The notes under the pieces were generated by a model that saw only the letters and a list, made by a program, of their open reading frames with translations, was not told where the DNA came from and searched no databases. From contig NZ_CP129971.1 in assembly GCF_030503855.1 (NCBI RefSeq), positions 4,216,001-4,280,000 of the forward strand: DNA of 64,000 nt, in the 5' to 3' direction. The stretch comes from Marivirga salinae. Its GTDB lineage: Bacteria > Bacteroidota > Bacteroidia > Cytophagales > Cyclobacteriaceae. The position numbers and the translations under genes are program-made. Shown here one piece after another: positions 46,495 through 56,200 of this stretch; within the stretch, counting starts at the first letter, position 1, and each line of letters begins with the position of its first letter.

Positions 46495-46968
46495 ATGAGT
46501 ACAGTATCATACTACACAGAAGAGGGTTTAAGAAAAATGAAGGAAGAGCTCCATCATTTAAAAACCGTAGAAAGACCGAAAGCTTCAGCTGACATTGCAG
46601 AAGCAAGAGACAAAGGAGACTTAAGCGAGAATGCAGAATATGATGCTGCTAAAGAGGCTCAAGGTTTACTTGAAATGAAAATTAACAAATTGGAAACCGT
46701 TGTGGCTAATGCTAGAGTCATCAAAGAATCCGATGTGGATACTTCGAAAGTTGGGCTATTAACCAAGGCTAAGATAAAGAATAAGAAGAATGGCATGGAA
46801 GTAACCTATACAATGGTTTCTGAAGAGGAGGCGAATTTGAAAGAAGGTAAAATTTCTATCAAATCACCAATCGGAAAAGGAATCATGGGCAAAAAAATAG
46901 GGGATGTTGCACAGGTTGACGCTCCTGCCGGAAAAATGGAATTTGAAATTTTAGATATTAGTCTTTAA
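46495..46968 (+). CDS. greA: Transcription elongation factor GreA
   Basis: GreA rescues backtracked RNA polymerase by stimulating transcript cleavage. The 157-residue protein has the N-terminal coiled coil with the acidic tip GDLSENAEYDAAKE (about 41-54), whose Asp and Glu enter the polymerase channel, and a C-terminal FKBP-like domain ending GKMEFEILDISL. Its leader carries a terminator-like hairpin. The HIT gene follows ten bases downstream. Confidence 0.97.
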   Translation: MSTVSYYTEEGLRKMKEELHHLKTVERPKASADIAEARDKGDLSENAEYDAAKEAQGLLEMKINKLETVVANARVIKESDVDTSKVGLLTKAKIKNKKNGMEVTYTMVSEEEANLKEGKISIKSPIGKGIMGKKIGDVAQVDAPAGKMEFEILDISL

Positions 46969-46978
46969 TTAAATAATT

Positions 46979-47374
46979 ATGGCAAGTATTTTCACAAAAA
47001 TCATCAATAGAGAAATACCAGGACATATAGTAGCTGAAAATGATGACTATATCGCTTTTTTGGATATAAATCCATTGGTAGAAGGTCATGTTTTGGTAGT
47101 ACCTAAACAAGAAACTGATTATATTTTTGATTTGGAAGATAATGTTCTTTCAGGATTGCATCTATTTGCCAAAAAAGTAGCCAAAGCTATTGATAAATCC
47201 ATTAAGTGCACAAGAGTTGGAGTGGCTGTAATCGGTCTAGAGGTGCCTCATGTGCATGTGCACTTAGTGCCATTGAACTCTATGGATGATATCAATTTTA
47301 GTAAAGGCAAATTAAATCCATCAGAAGAAGAACTGAAAGCTGTAGCTGAAAAGATTAAATCTAATTTGGCTTAA
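46979..47374 (+). CDS. HIT-family nucleotide hydrolase
   Basis: A 131-residue Hint-type histidine-triad protein. The active site HVHVHLVPL holds the nucleophilic middle His, and FLDINPLVEGHVLVVPK is the family's other block. Hint proteins hydrolyse AMP-lysine and adenosine phosphoramidates. It is co-directional with greA and followed by a strong terminator. Confidence 0.94.
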   Translation: MASIFTKIINREIPGHIVAENDDYIAFLDINPLVEGHVLVVPKQETDYIFDLEDNVLSGLHLFAKKVAKAIDKSIKCTRVGVAVIGLEVPHVHVHLVPLNSMDDINFSKGKLNPSEEELKAVAEKIKSNLA

Positions 47375-47397
47375 TATTTTCATAAAAAATATAAAAA

Positions 47398-47423
47398 GGG
47401 CTGATGTTGAAACATATCAGCCC
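47398..47423 (+). terminator. Terminator after greA-HIT
   Basis: GGGCTGAT and ATCAGCCC arms with a ten-base loop and TTTTTT after. A-runs on the left could also serve the convergent CPBP gene. Confidence 0.85.
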
Positions 47424-47461
47424 TTTTTTATTTTCAAAAAACCAACTAATCCAATAGCTAA

Positions 47462-48142
47462 TTAATTAAAAAGTAGCTTTTCTGAGATATTATCATAATC
47501 TAACCACATTAAAGTTAATGCAGTCGTATTGATAAATCCGTGAGTCAATATAGTATACCAAATTACTTTCCTATGTTGGATAAAGATAAAACCGAAAATT
47601 ATAGAGATTAAGCCTGTACTTATCACTCCACTCCAGCCTTGATATAAATGGCTGAACCCAAAAACCAAAGAAGTAAGAATGATAGCGAACCAATTTCCTG
47701 CTTTTTCAATTTGGAAAAGTTTCGATAATCTTGTAATTAAATAACCACGAAATAAAATCTCTTCAATAAACCCTCCTACTACCCATCCAATCAATAGCAC
47801 ACTTAAATAATTGATGAAATTATTACGAATGCCATCATAAGCTGTCAAATCAACTTCTGCGGCTGTAATTATTTCAATAACAGGATTAACTACAATCTGA
47901 AAACTTACTTCAATTAGGATTCCATAAATTAGGCATAAAAACACTGTTTTGATCCAACCATCCTTTGGACTTCTAAAGCCTATAGATTTGAATTTTTCTT
48001 TGTGGTCTTTGCCAACTAACAAATACACCAGAACAATAATAAATCCGATCAATACGCCTATTGGAGGAAAAGCCAATGCAACTAAAAGGCACGCTATTGC
48101 TAAAAATAATTCAACTTTGCTGATTTTCTTAAAAAGTCCCAT
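47462..48142 (-). CDS. CPBP intramembrane metalloprotease
   Basis: A 226-residue protein with about eight membrane spans and the CPBP (Abi/Rce1) motifs: EEILFRG (EExxxR), FGFSHL (FxxxH) and THGFIN (HxxxN-like). These proteases process prenylated or bacteriocin-type peptides in other organisms; the substrate here is unknown. No peptide or bacteriocin gene is adjacent. Confidence 0.9.
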   Translation of the reverse strand: MGLFKKISKVELFLAIACLLVALAFPPIGVLIGFIIVLVYLLVGKDHKEKFKSIGFRSPKDGWIKTVFLCLIYGILIEVSFQIVVNPVIEIITAAEVDLTAYDGIRNNFINYLSVLLIGWVVGGFIEEILFRGYLITRLSKLFQIEKAGNWFAIILTSLVFGFSHLYQGWSGVISTGLISIIFGFIFIQHRKVIWYTILTHGFINTTALTLMWLDYDNISEKLLFN

Positions 48143-48327
48143 ATCATTGCGCTTAAGTCACTGAAATTAGGCTTGTACTAAACCCAACATTTTTTTGTCT
48201 ATTAATACAATTGTACTTTTCTAAATATATACTAAAATATAAAAATCTAATATATTATAGGTTTTGCATAGAGAAATTTAGGACATATAAGGGTATTAAT
48301 GTTTCAGATAAGCAAAGGATAAATAAA

Positions 48328-48813
48328 TTAACTTTTCTCTTCCAGCATTTCCTCGAGCTGGAGATTGTAATCATACTGCAAATCTTCCTCCATTTTATTA
48401 ATGGTTTTGCGAATGGAAATGATTAATCTATCATATAAATTTATCAAAACTGTATTTCCCTTTATTGAAGGAGAAAGCGAAAGCATTTTATGGCAAAAAT
48501 AAATCAGCAATTCAACCTCAGTTGTTTTCTTTTTTGAATAGCGGATATATTTTCTGGTGAGTCTCAACACTTTCCGGATGGTCTTTTTCATCCAATAGTA
48601 ATTCTTATTATTGATTTCTGAGAATTGTAAATCAATTTCATCTTTAACTGATTGGATATATCCCTCCTCATTTGCAGCCTCAAAAAGCAAATAAGTCAGA
48701 AGCTCTTTATTCTCCTTTTTAAACCGAGATAAGCTCAAGCAATAAGACAACAGCTCTTCTTCTGATTTATGCTTTAATTCTTTTTTGATTTCTGCCAGTG
48801 TTGCTGCTTTCAT
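48328..48813 (-). CDS. Conserved helical hypothetical protein
   Basis: A 161-residue, nearly all-helical protein, starting from the ATG at 48813, because MKAATLAEIKKELKHKSEEELL looks like the true beginning. The signature SRFKKENKELLTYLLFEA recurs in uncharacterised Bacteroidota proteins. It is immediately downstream of a single-domain response regulator on the same strand. The longer start at 48846 would overlap that regulator gene by four bases (ATGA), so either start is possible. Confidence 0.75.
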   Translation of the reverse strand: MKAATLAEIKKELKHKSEEELLSYCLSLSRFKKENKELLTYLLFEAANEEGYIQSVKDEIDLQFSEINNKNYYWMKKTIRKVLRLTRKYIRYSKKKTTEVELLIYFCHKMLSLSPSIKGNTVLINLYDRLIISIRKTINKMEEDLQYDYNLQLEEMLEEKS

Positions 48814-48842
48814 AAAATTTGAGATTTCAGAAAGCAACAAAA

Positions 48843-49241
48843 TCATTCCTTAATTAAAATACTATTATCAGTGATTATTTTTTTCAAGTTCTCTACATCA
48901 AGAGGCTTTTCAATATAGGTCAAAGCTCCGTTTTGAAGAGCAAAACTTTTATCTGAATCCAAAACCGAAGTAGTTAAAATTATAATAGGTATATGACCTT
49001 TTCCATATGTGTTTTTTACAACTTGCAAAACCTCTAAACCATCAATTTTGGGTAAATTCAAATCTAAAAGCACCAAATCAGGCTCTTCACAATGAGAAAA
49101 CTCATGCTGCTGTAATAAAAAATCAATAGCATCTGCTCCATTATTAACAACTTCTAATATTAAATCAGAGTAAAACTCCTCTAAATAGACTTGAGTAAGC
49201 ACAACATCAATCTCGTTGTCTTCTACCAATAAAATTTTCAT
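48843..49241 (-). CDS. Single-domain response regulator
   Basis: A 132-residue CheY-like receiver with no output domain. Asp8-Asn9 in LVEDNEID, phosphoacceptor Asp60 in LVLLDLNLP, Thr in IIILTTS and Lys in YIEKPLD are present. It is of the Rcp1 type often encoded beside phytochromes or hybrid kinases. Here no kinase is adjacent, so it may transfer phosphate to a partner encoded elsewhere, or act with the following helical protein. Confidence 0.93.
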   Translation of the reverse strand: MKILLVEDNEIDVVLTQVYLEEFYSDLILEVVNNGADAIDFLLQQHEFSHCEEPDLVLLDLNLPKIDGLEVLQVVKNTYGKGHIPIIILTTSVLDSDKSFALQNGALTYIEKPLDVENLKKIITDNSILIKE

Positions 49242-49519
49242 AGCGTATCATCTTAACAGAAAAAATTAAAATGATGGATGATGAGAAGGTGCCATTAACT
49301 ATGCTTGATGAAAGCAAAAACCACCTTAATGTTGCTCAATATTAGGTCATCTAGTTTTCATAATTAAGTCAAATTCGATTAAAGTTGATTTATTAAAGAC
49401 CAATGTGCTTTTTCTTTCGAAATGAAATATCTAACGAAATTTTAGAATAAAAGAACACTATGATAGATCAATTTTTAACGTAAAATCGGAATGCTGATCT
49501 ATTAGTTTGCTTATAAAAG
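49242..49519. other. Spacer without a recognised feature
   Basis: About 280 AT-rich bases upstream of the response regulator and downstream of the TIGR02117 gene. I see no gene, RNA or strong hairpin. Confidence 0.5.
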
Positions 49520-50167
49520 CTATTTATATTTATTCATTAAGCCAAAATCAAAGGGAGTCCACAAACATGCTTTTAATCCACTTTTTTTAAATCCTTTATT
49601 CACCCATGAGTTACAAGTTTTGTAAAAAGAAAAACTCCCTTTTGCTCTATAGAAATCATCTCTTGAAGTATAGCCTTTATTTTTAAGTAATATTAGCTCT
49701 CCATTTTTATTAAAATCGAAAGACTCATATAAATATGTATTCAATCTACTGAGCTCAGATTCTGTTATTTTAATTTTAATCCAATGGTTTTGTATATTTT
49801 GATAACGAGTGGTATGAATCAATGACGAACCATTTAAGAATACAGCTTTAAATGCCACATCAAATTTCAAATCTCCCCAAGTTCGGGTATTTAAATAAAA
49901 TTCTTCATCACCCCATCCAAAGCCTAAAAAATTTTCATTTGGTTTATGTACTAAGTTAGACAGTAACGATGAATCAATATTTTTCTTGGGGATGACAATA
50001 TCTAAATGAACTCCATTTGAAGCTAAATAAATGGTTTTATCAGGTATTTCATAGGATTCATTTCTGTCAATTGTGATGGTACTAAGAACCAAGGAAACAA
50101 CTAAATAAGTAAAAGGAATTAACAAAAAATATAACCCGTATTTAATTATTTTCTTGACTATTTTCAT
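49520..50167 (-). CDS. TIGR02117 (DUF2459) family protein
   Basis: A 215-residue membrane-anchored protein. A hydrophobic segment (about 10-30) precedes the TIGR02117 domain: SNGVHLDIVIP, GFGWGDEEFYLNTRTW and the C-terminal TCNSWVNKGFKKSGLKACLWTPF. The paired Cys and His-Asp pattern recalls NlpC/P60-like peptidases, but this is not proven. Some members occur near polyhydroxyalkanoate genes; none are here. Confidence 0.85.
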   Translation of the reverse strand: MKIVKKIIKYGLYFLLIPFTYLVVSLVLSTITIDRNESYEIPDKTIYLASNGVHLDIVIPKKNIDSSLLSNLVHKPNENFLGFGWGDEEFYLNTRTWGDLKFDVAFKAVFLNGSSLIHTTRYQNIQNHWIKIKITESELSRLNTYLYESFDFNKNGELILLKNKGYTSRDDFYRAKGSFSFYKTCNSWVNKGFKKSGLKACLWTPFDFGLMNKYK

Positions 50168-50573
50168 TTGAATTAATTCATGAATTCTATCATGGCTTTA
50201 AGGATTTCGGCTTAATATACAATCAATTTCATTGGTTTTTTTTACAGTCAATTTATGGATTGAATAGTACCTGTAGGGAAACCACCGTCTCTTCTAATTT
50301 GATGATTGGTCATATTGAATGAATTTGTTACACTTGGGAGATACTTTTGACAAATAAAAAAACCTAAAATAATTTATACTTTATTCGCTTTTTTTGGCTT
50401 AACACTTAAAGTGATAGACGGAAGGCCGTACATTTTCTCAAAGGCTTATATGAATACGAAACAAATTTAAAGCAATAATTTTTACTTTTTATCATATAAA
50501 TTAAATATTAAATTAATTATATCTTTTTGCTTTTTACTATAACTAATCCTATATTGAAAAAAAACCAATAGCT
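50168..50573. other. Divergent spacer with two short palindromes
   Basis: About 400 AT-rich bases between divergent genes. CACTTAAAGTG (50403-50413) and ACGG-AAGG-CCGT (50418-50429) are adjacent short palindromes that might be operator sites for either gene. No frame or RNA gene is seen. Confidence 0.4.
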
Positions 50574-51488
50574 ATGACAAGAACAGTAATATTTATCAAA
50601 CATTCTATTCGGAAGGTTAGATTCTTGCCACTTGTTTTACTAATATTGGGGACCATCTCCGCCTGCGAACAATCCTCACAACAACTACTCCCTTTAGAGC
50701 AGCTCGAAGACGAAAAAACATACAAAAATCTTGAAGAGGCCCTGGAAGAGCCTGAAAATGTGTATAAGCTAGATTTAAAAATGAAAAATCTTACCACCCT
50801 CCCTGAAAGCATTGGAAAGCTAAAAAACCTGCAAAGATTGAATTTGGGGGGAAACCAACTTACCACACTTCCAGAAAGTATTGGAAAGCTGAAAAACCTG
50901 CAAAGGTTAGATTTATTTGTCAATAAACTCACTACCCTACCAGAAAGCATCGGAAAGCTACAAAACCTAAAAGGGCTATATTTGCGAGATAACCGCCTTA
51001 GCAGTCTGCCAGATAGCATTACCAAGCTAAAAAAACTGATATGGCTTAATTTGTATAACAATAAACTCACTAGCCTGCCGGAAAGCTTTGGAGAGCTGAA
51101 AAGTCTTGAATACCTGGAATTGCATAAAAATGAACTCACAACTTTACCGGAAAGCTTTGGAGAACTGCAAAGCTTGGAATCTCTTAAATTAGGCTCCATT
51201 ACCGGTGGTAACAAACTCTCCACCCTTCCTGAAAGCATTGGAAAATTGCAAAAACTACGAATTCTGCGGTTAAACCGTAATCAACTTACCACCTTACCGG
51301 AAAGCTTTGGAGAGCTGAAAAGCCTACAAATTTTGCACTTACAAGATAATCAGCTTACTGCTCTTCCAGAAACTATTACTAATCTGAAAAATCTGCAAGG
51401 GCTATATTTAGGTGACGAACAACTCTCTAACCTACCGGAAACTATCCTTAAGTGGGCAGAAGAAAATGATGTGGAAATCAGACGGTAG
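50574..51488 (+). CDS. Leucine-rich-repeat lipoprotein
   Basis: A 304-residue protein with a lipoprotein signal (lipobox TISAC, Cys31) and ten 23-residue leucine-rich repeats of the LTTLPESIGKLKNLQRLxL type over about 70-295. One repeat carries a four-residue insertion (SITGG region). Repeats are also alike at DNA level (CTTACCACxCTxCCxGAAAG), so the array can expand or contract by recombination. It is a likely surface-exposed or periplasmic binding protein; no effector domain is present. Confidence 0.88.
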   Translation: MTRTVIFIKHSIRKVRFLPLVLLILGTISACEQSSQQLLPLEQLEDEKTYKNLEEALEEPENVYKLDLKMKNLTTLPESIGKLKNLQRLNLGGNQLTTLPESIGKLKNLQRLDLFVNKLTTLPESIGKLQNLKGLYLRDNRLSSLPDSITKLKKLIWLNLYNNKLTSLPESFGELKSLEYLELHKNELTTLPESFGELQSLESLKLGSITGGNKLSTLPESIGKLQKLRILRLNRNQLTTLPESFGELKSLQILHLQDNQLTALPETITNLKNLQGLYLGDEQLSNLPETILKWAEENDVEIRR

Positions 51489-51889
51489 CAAAAACCTAGA
51501 GAAGAGAGGGACTTAAGAACTGCACAAATACTTTCTGTCTCTAATCAAAAACTGATGTTTTTTTCGGGCAGTAGACCAATGAATTTTATACCTTAAATTC
51601 CCAGTCACCAAAACAACCGAAACCGTTGGACGAGCTAGAATTGCAGCTATAACCACATTCCAGTTCAATTACAATTTTTTATTAGAATTGCTAAATCAAT
51701 ACAGAAGCATACTTAGCCCCAAAACTTCAATTAAAATTGAGCAAAAAACCTCAACAAATTTTGTTGAGGTTTTTCATTTTAGGATACTTGAGCTTCACTT
51801 TAATATTTTCATTGGTTCTATTTAGTAAAAGCAATGCGAATTCAGTATTAACAACAAACAAACTGAATTGAGGTTATAGAAATAATAGC
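51489..51889. other. Spacer with one terminator
   Basis: About 400 bases with no convincing gene. A strong hairpin terminator lies at 51747-51771. A short open stretch from about 51580 has no start codon and no recognised family. Confidence 0.45.
51747..51771 (+). terminator. Terminator after the LRR lipoprotein gene
   Basis: AACCTCAACAAA and TTTGTTGAGGTT form an almost perfect 12-bp stem followed by TTTCATTTT, about 260 bases after the LRR gene. A-runs on the left make it potentially bidirectional. Confidence 0.75.
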
Positions 51890-52624
51890 ATGAAATATAT
51901 ATTTATACTCATCTTTTCCTTCAATATCTTCAGTCTCGAAGCACAGAACTTTTCAAATGAAAGTTCAGATTCTCTGAAAACAAAGAACACCTTTTTAAGA
52001 AGCTCCATACTACCTTTAACTATAATAACTGCAGGAGTTACTGCCAACAAAAGTCAGTTTGAAAAAGATTTAAGATATGATATAAGGGCAAAGGTAGGCA
52101 ATGATTTTCAATTTAAAATTGATGATTATTTCCAATACGCACCCATTTTAGAAATTTACCTCGCTGACGCCCTACATATCGAAGCTAAAAACCATTGGTT
52201 CGACCAAACTAAATACCTGCTGATTTCAAATGTCATATCAACTGCTATTACACAAGGTTTAAAACGAATCACCCTAAAAACAAGACCAGATAATTCCACG
52301 AATGATTCCTTTCCTTCAGGGCACACCACCTTTTCATTTACCAACGCAAGTGTTTTAATGCATGAATTTAGAGACAGTGCCCCGATTTTAGCTTATAGCG
52401 GATATTTCTTTTCCACTACAACAGGCGCTTTCAGAATGATAAATGACCGACACTGGATATCGGATGTATTATTTGGTGCAGGCATTGGGATAATGGCTAC
52501 TGAACTGGTTTACTATTTGGAACCTCTTAAAAACTTTAACCCTTTTAAGAAAAATGAAAACATCATTTTTTTACCTATGATTAACCAAGATAGTAAGGGA
52601 TTTTATTTTTCATATACTTTCTGA
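51890..52624 (+). CDS. PAP2-family phosphatase
   Basis: A 244-residue protein with a signal peptide (ending SLEAQ, residue 18) and the PAP2 signature: KRITLKTRP (KxxxxxxRP), PSGHTT (PSGH) and RHWISDVLFGAG (SRxxxxxHxxxD-type). This indicates an acid-phosphatase fold acting on lipid or undecaprenyl phosphates in the periplasm. The C-terminal 40 residues are strand-rich (FYFSYTF end), suggesting an outer-membrane tail. It stands alone. Confidence 0.88.
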   Translation: MKYIFILIFSFNIFSLEAQNFSNESSDSLKTKNTFLRSSILPLTIITAGVTANKSQFEKDLRYDIRAKVGNDFQFKIDDYFQYAPILEIYLADALHIEAKNHWFDQTKYLLISNVISTAITQGLKRITLKTRPDNSTNDSFPSGHTTFSFTNASVLMHEFRDSAPILAYSGYFFSTTTGAFRMINDRHWISDVLFGAGIGIMATELVYYLEPLKNFNPFKKNENIIFLPMINQDSKGFYFSYTF

Positions 52625-53213
52625 AGAAATCGGTTTTTAGGGTTATATAATTAACATCTTTTTTGATGAGGAAATCTAATCAATAAAAAAGAACAAAATT
52701 TATCAAATTCTTGTCATTATAATCATCAAAAAGCTACTGTCGCATAAATAACTATTCTGATGAGTCTTGCCATGTGGGTTGTATTTCAAACAACAACTTT
52801 TTGGCTTGGGAGCCTAAAGACCACTTCCTATTGCTTTTTTACCTCTTTAGCTACTTAACAGAAAAAAACAAACGCCTATGAGCGAAGGTTTGTGTGGGGA
52901 AGTAGTGCATGGAAGAATTGTTTAAAGTGTATTAATGCACTTTAACTGTAATGCATCAAAACTGATTTGATTTATTTCGGATTTTGATGATGCAGATCTG
53001 AATATAAGAGATTATCTAGAGAAAAGATAATGGGTGCGGAGTAGAATAGAGAAGAATCTATTTCCTAAAATACAATTATCTCTTTAAATCATTTATAAAT
53101 CCTACTAAAGATAAGATTGATCGAATATTGATAATAATTTTGCATAAACTATTGCACACCTGAAATAATAAGTCAGAACTTGCATAAAGTTTTAGTATAT
53201 AATCCACAAAGCA
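52625..53213. other. Long spacer with hairpins and a possible promoter
   Basis: A 590-base spacer without a gene that I can support. It has AAAGTGTATTAATGCACTTT (52924-52943, near-perfect palindrome) and CATCAAAA / TTTTGATG arms (52954-52961 and 52982-52989). A TTG (53117-53119) plus TAATTTTG (53135-53142) pair is a weak promoter candidate for the adhesin gene; its 15-base spacing is shorter than usual. A TTGCATAAA direct repeat occurs at about 53141 and 53180. Confidence 0.45.
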
Positions 53214-56200
53214 ATGAGAAAATTATCCTTTATTCTAATCTTTCTTTTTTCACTGAGTCTTAGCTTCGGTCAAGATGTTTCTACTGCTACTTTCTTAAGG
53301 GAAAAAGGTCTTTTCCCTGATCTTTCAGGACCTACTGGTTTGGCTATAAGCAGTGATGGAACAAAAATGTTTGTTTCAGGAAATCCAGTCTCAGGAGAAG
53401 GTATTGCTCTCTATGATCTGAGCACGGCTTATGATGTAACCTCAGCCATAAGAAATACCACCGTATTTCTTGATATAAGCGCCAGTGGTTATTCACCAGT
53501 TGATATCGCTTTTAACTCAGATGGTACGCGACTATTTATCATGGCCAGTAAGTTTGATGGCGTTGAGTATTTTGAAGAAATTTTAAGGTATGATTTAAGC
53601 ACGGGCTTCGATTTGAATACCGCTTCCTTTGTTACTGCTTTTGATGTTACTACCCAAGAAGATTTTACCACTGGTATTGCATTGAGTGCTGATGGTACCA
53701 AAGTGTATGTAATCGGTAAAACCAATAATACGGTTTTAGAATATAGCATGCCTACAGCTTATGATTTGGCAAATGCATCAGCAACGGGTAATACCATAAA
53801 TGTCTCCACAGAAACAACGGCTCCTGAAGCTATCCGCTTTAGTAATGATGGTAGCCAGCTTTTTGTGCTGTATTCAGAGAATGCAACAGCACTAGAGATT
53901 TATGTATACAATTTAAGTTCACCATACACACTTACAGGAGCTAGCTATGCAGGAACAGGAGCCTCTCCAGCTTTAGATTTTAATAGAGTTTGGGCGCAAG
54001 GAATGGTGTTTTCGGGAGAAGATAAAATGTATTTAGTTGGTACCAATAGTACTGATGCTCCTATCGTAGAATATGACTTAACAGTACCTGCTGGTGATAC
54101 AGAACCACCTGTTTTTACCTCACTTACTACTGCAAGTTTTGCAGAAAATGGAACAGGCGTTGTTTATACAGCCGCGGCTTCAGATGCGACTAGCGTTACG
54201 TATGGTTTGGCTACTGGAGAAGACAATGATTTATTTAACATTAACGCGACTAATGGTGAATTAACCTTCAAAAGTGCCCCAGATTTTGAGGCACCAGCTG
54301 ATGGGAATACCGATAATGATTATAAAATTACCATTACAGCGACAGATGGAATAAATGCTGCTTCTGAGCTGAGTGTAAATATCACCGTAACTAATTTAAA
54401 TGATAACACACCAGTTATCAATGCTTCTCAAAGTTTTACCGTCGATGAAAATGCAGCTGCAGCAACAGCAGTAGGAACGGTTGCAGCCACCGATGAAGAT
54501 GCAGGAACTACTCTCAGCAGTTGGAGCATTACAGGAGGTACTGGTGCAAGTGTATTTTCAATTGATGCAAGCACAGGTCAAATTACAGTGGCTTCCGGAG
54601 CTTCTATAGACTTCGAAACCACACCAAGCTACACGCTAACAATTACAGTGAGTGATGGTGCAAACACCTCAGATGCCGGAACAGTCAATATTGCTGTTAA
54701 TGACTTAAATGACAATACGCCAGTAATCACAGCTTCTCAAAGTTTTACTGTCGATGAGAATGCAGCTGCAGCAACAGCAGTAGGAACGGTTGCGGCCACC
54801 GATGCAGATGCAGGAACTACTTTAAGTAGCTGGAGCATTACAGGAGGTACAGGAGAAAATTTATTTTCAATTGATGCAAGTACAGGTCAAATTTCTGTTG
54901 CTACCGGAGCTTCTATAGACTTTGAAACCACACCAAGCTACACCCTAACAATAACAGTGAGCGATGGTACCAATACCTCAGATGCCGGAACAGTCAATAT
55001 TGCTGTGAATGACTTAAATGACAATACACCAGTTATCACCGCTTCGCAAAGTTTCTCGATCGATGAGAATGCAGCTGCAGGAACAGTTGTAGGAACAGTT
55101 ACAGCCACAGATGCCGATGCAGAAACCACCTATAGCAACTGGAGCATTTCCGATGGAACAGGATTAAGTGTTTTTTCAATTGATGCAAGCACAGGTCAAA
55201 TTACTGTTGCTACCGGAGCTTCTATAGACTTTGAAACCACACCAAGCTACACACTAACAATTACGGTGAGTGATGGGGCAAATACTGCTGCACCAGTAGC
55301 GGTTGCTATTAATGTCAATGATCGCTTTGAATATAGTGGGGGTAAAGGAACGGCAGAACAACCGTATTTAATTGGTAGTGCAGAGGACCTTATTTTTTTA
55401 GCTGCAAACCAAGGAGAATGGGGCTTGTATTTTGAACAAATTAATGACATCACTTTAGCCAGTGATAATTCTCTAGCGTCGATCATTTCATTTACTGGAG
55501 GTTATGACGGTGCGGAACATATAATAGGTAATTTGCAGTTTTCAGGTGGTGCGCTGTTTAGTACTATTGAAGAAGGAGCCTACGTACAAAATTTAGGACT
55601 TGATATCAATTCTTCGGGATCATCTGGTTTTGTTAGTGAAAATCAAGGATCAATAAACAACTGTTTTGTTACTGGGGATATAGGCTTCACACTGTTTGGT
55701 GAAGGTTTCTGTGATATCAATTCTGGAACAATCACCAATTCATATTCACTCGTAAATTTAATTGGTCCAGATAATGCAGTAGCATTTGTTAGAAATAATT
55801 CAGGTACAATTGTGAATTGTTATTATGCTGGAAGAATTGATAACGTTCTTAATGCTTCTGGATTCTCTGCAAGTAACAGCGGGTCCATCACTAATTCTTA
55901 TTGGGATACAACAATAAGCGGAACGACTAATAGCAATGGAGGCGAAGGTAAAACCACTGCTGAAATGCAGACCCAATCCACCTTTGTAGGTTGGGATTTT
56001 GAAACTGTCTGGAAAATGGATGATTATCCAGTATTTATTTGGCAGGAGATTGCACCAGAAAGTTGCCCGGTTATAGCCAGCACCACCCCAGTAGATGAAA
56101 GCTGTGCAGGATTAGGAGGTATAGATATTACATTAACTTTACCTCAGGATGAAGCAGGAAATGCCATCATTGAAAGCCATGAGGTAAGCATTACCCCAAT

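Noticed and set aside
50549-51238. A 229-codon minus-strand frame.
   Set aside because: It is the complement of the leucine-rich-repeat gene; repeats in one strand create long open frames in the other.
51580-51780. An open stretch resembling a transposase remnant.
   Set aside because: There is no start codon, no recognisable motif, and it ends in a normal terminator.
54402-55328. Regular repeats considered as a CRISPR array.
   Set aside because: The unit is 309 bases and in frame with cadherin domains; there are no short repeats with unique spacers and no cas genes.
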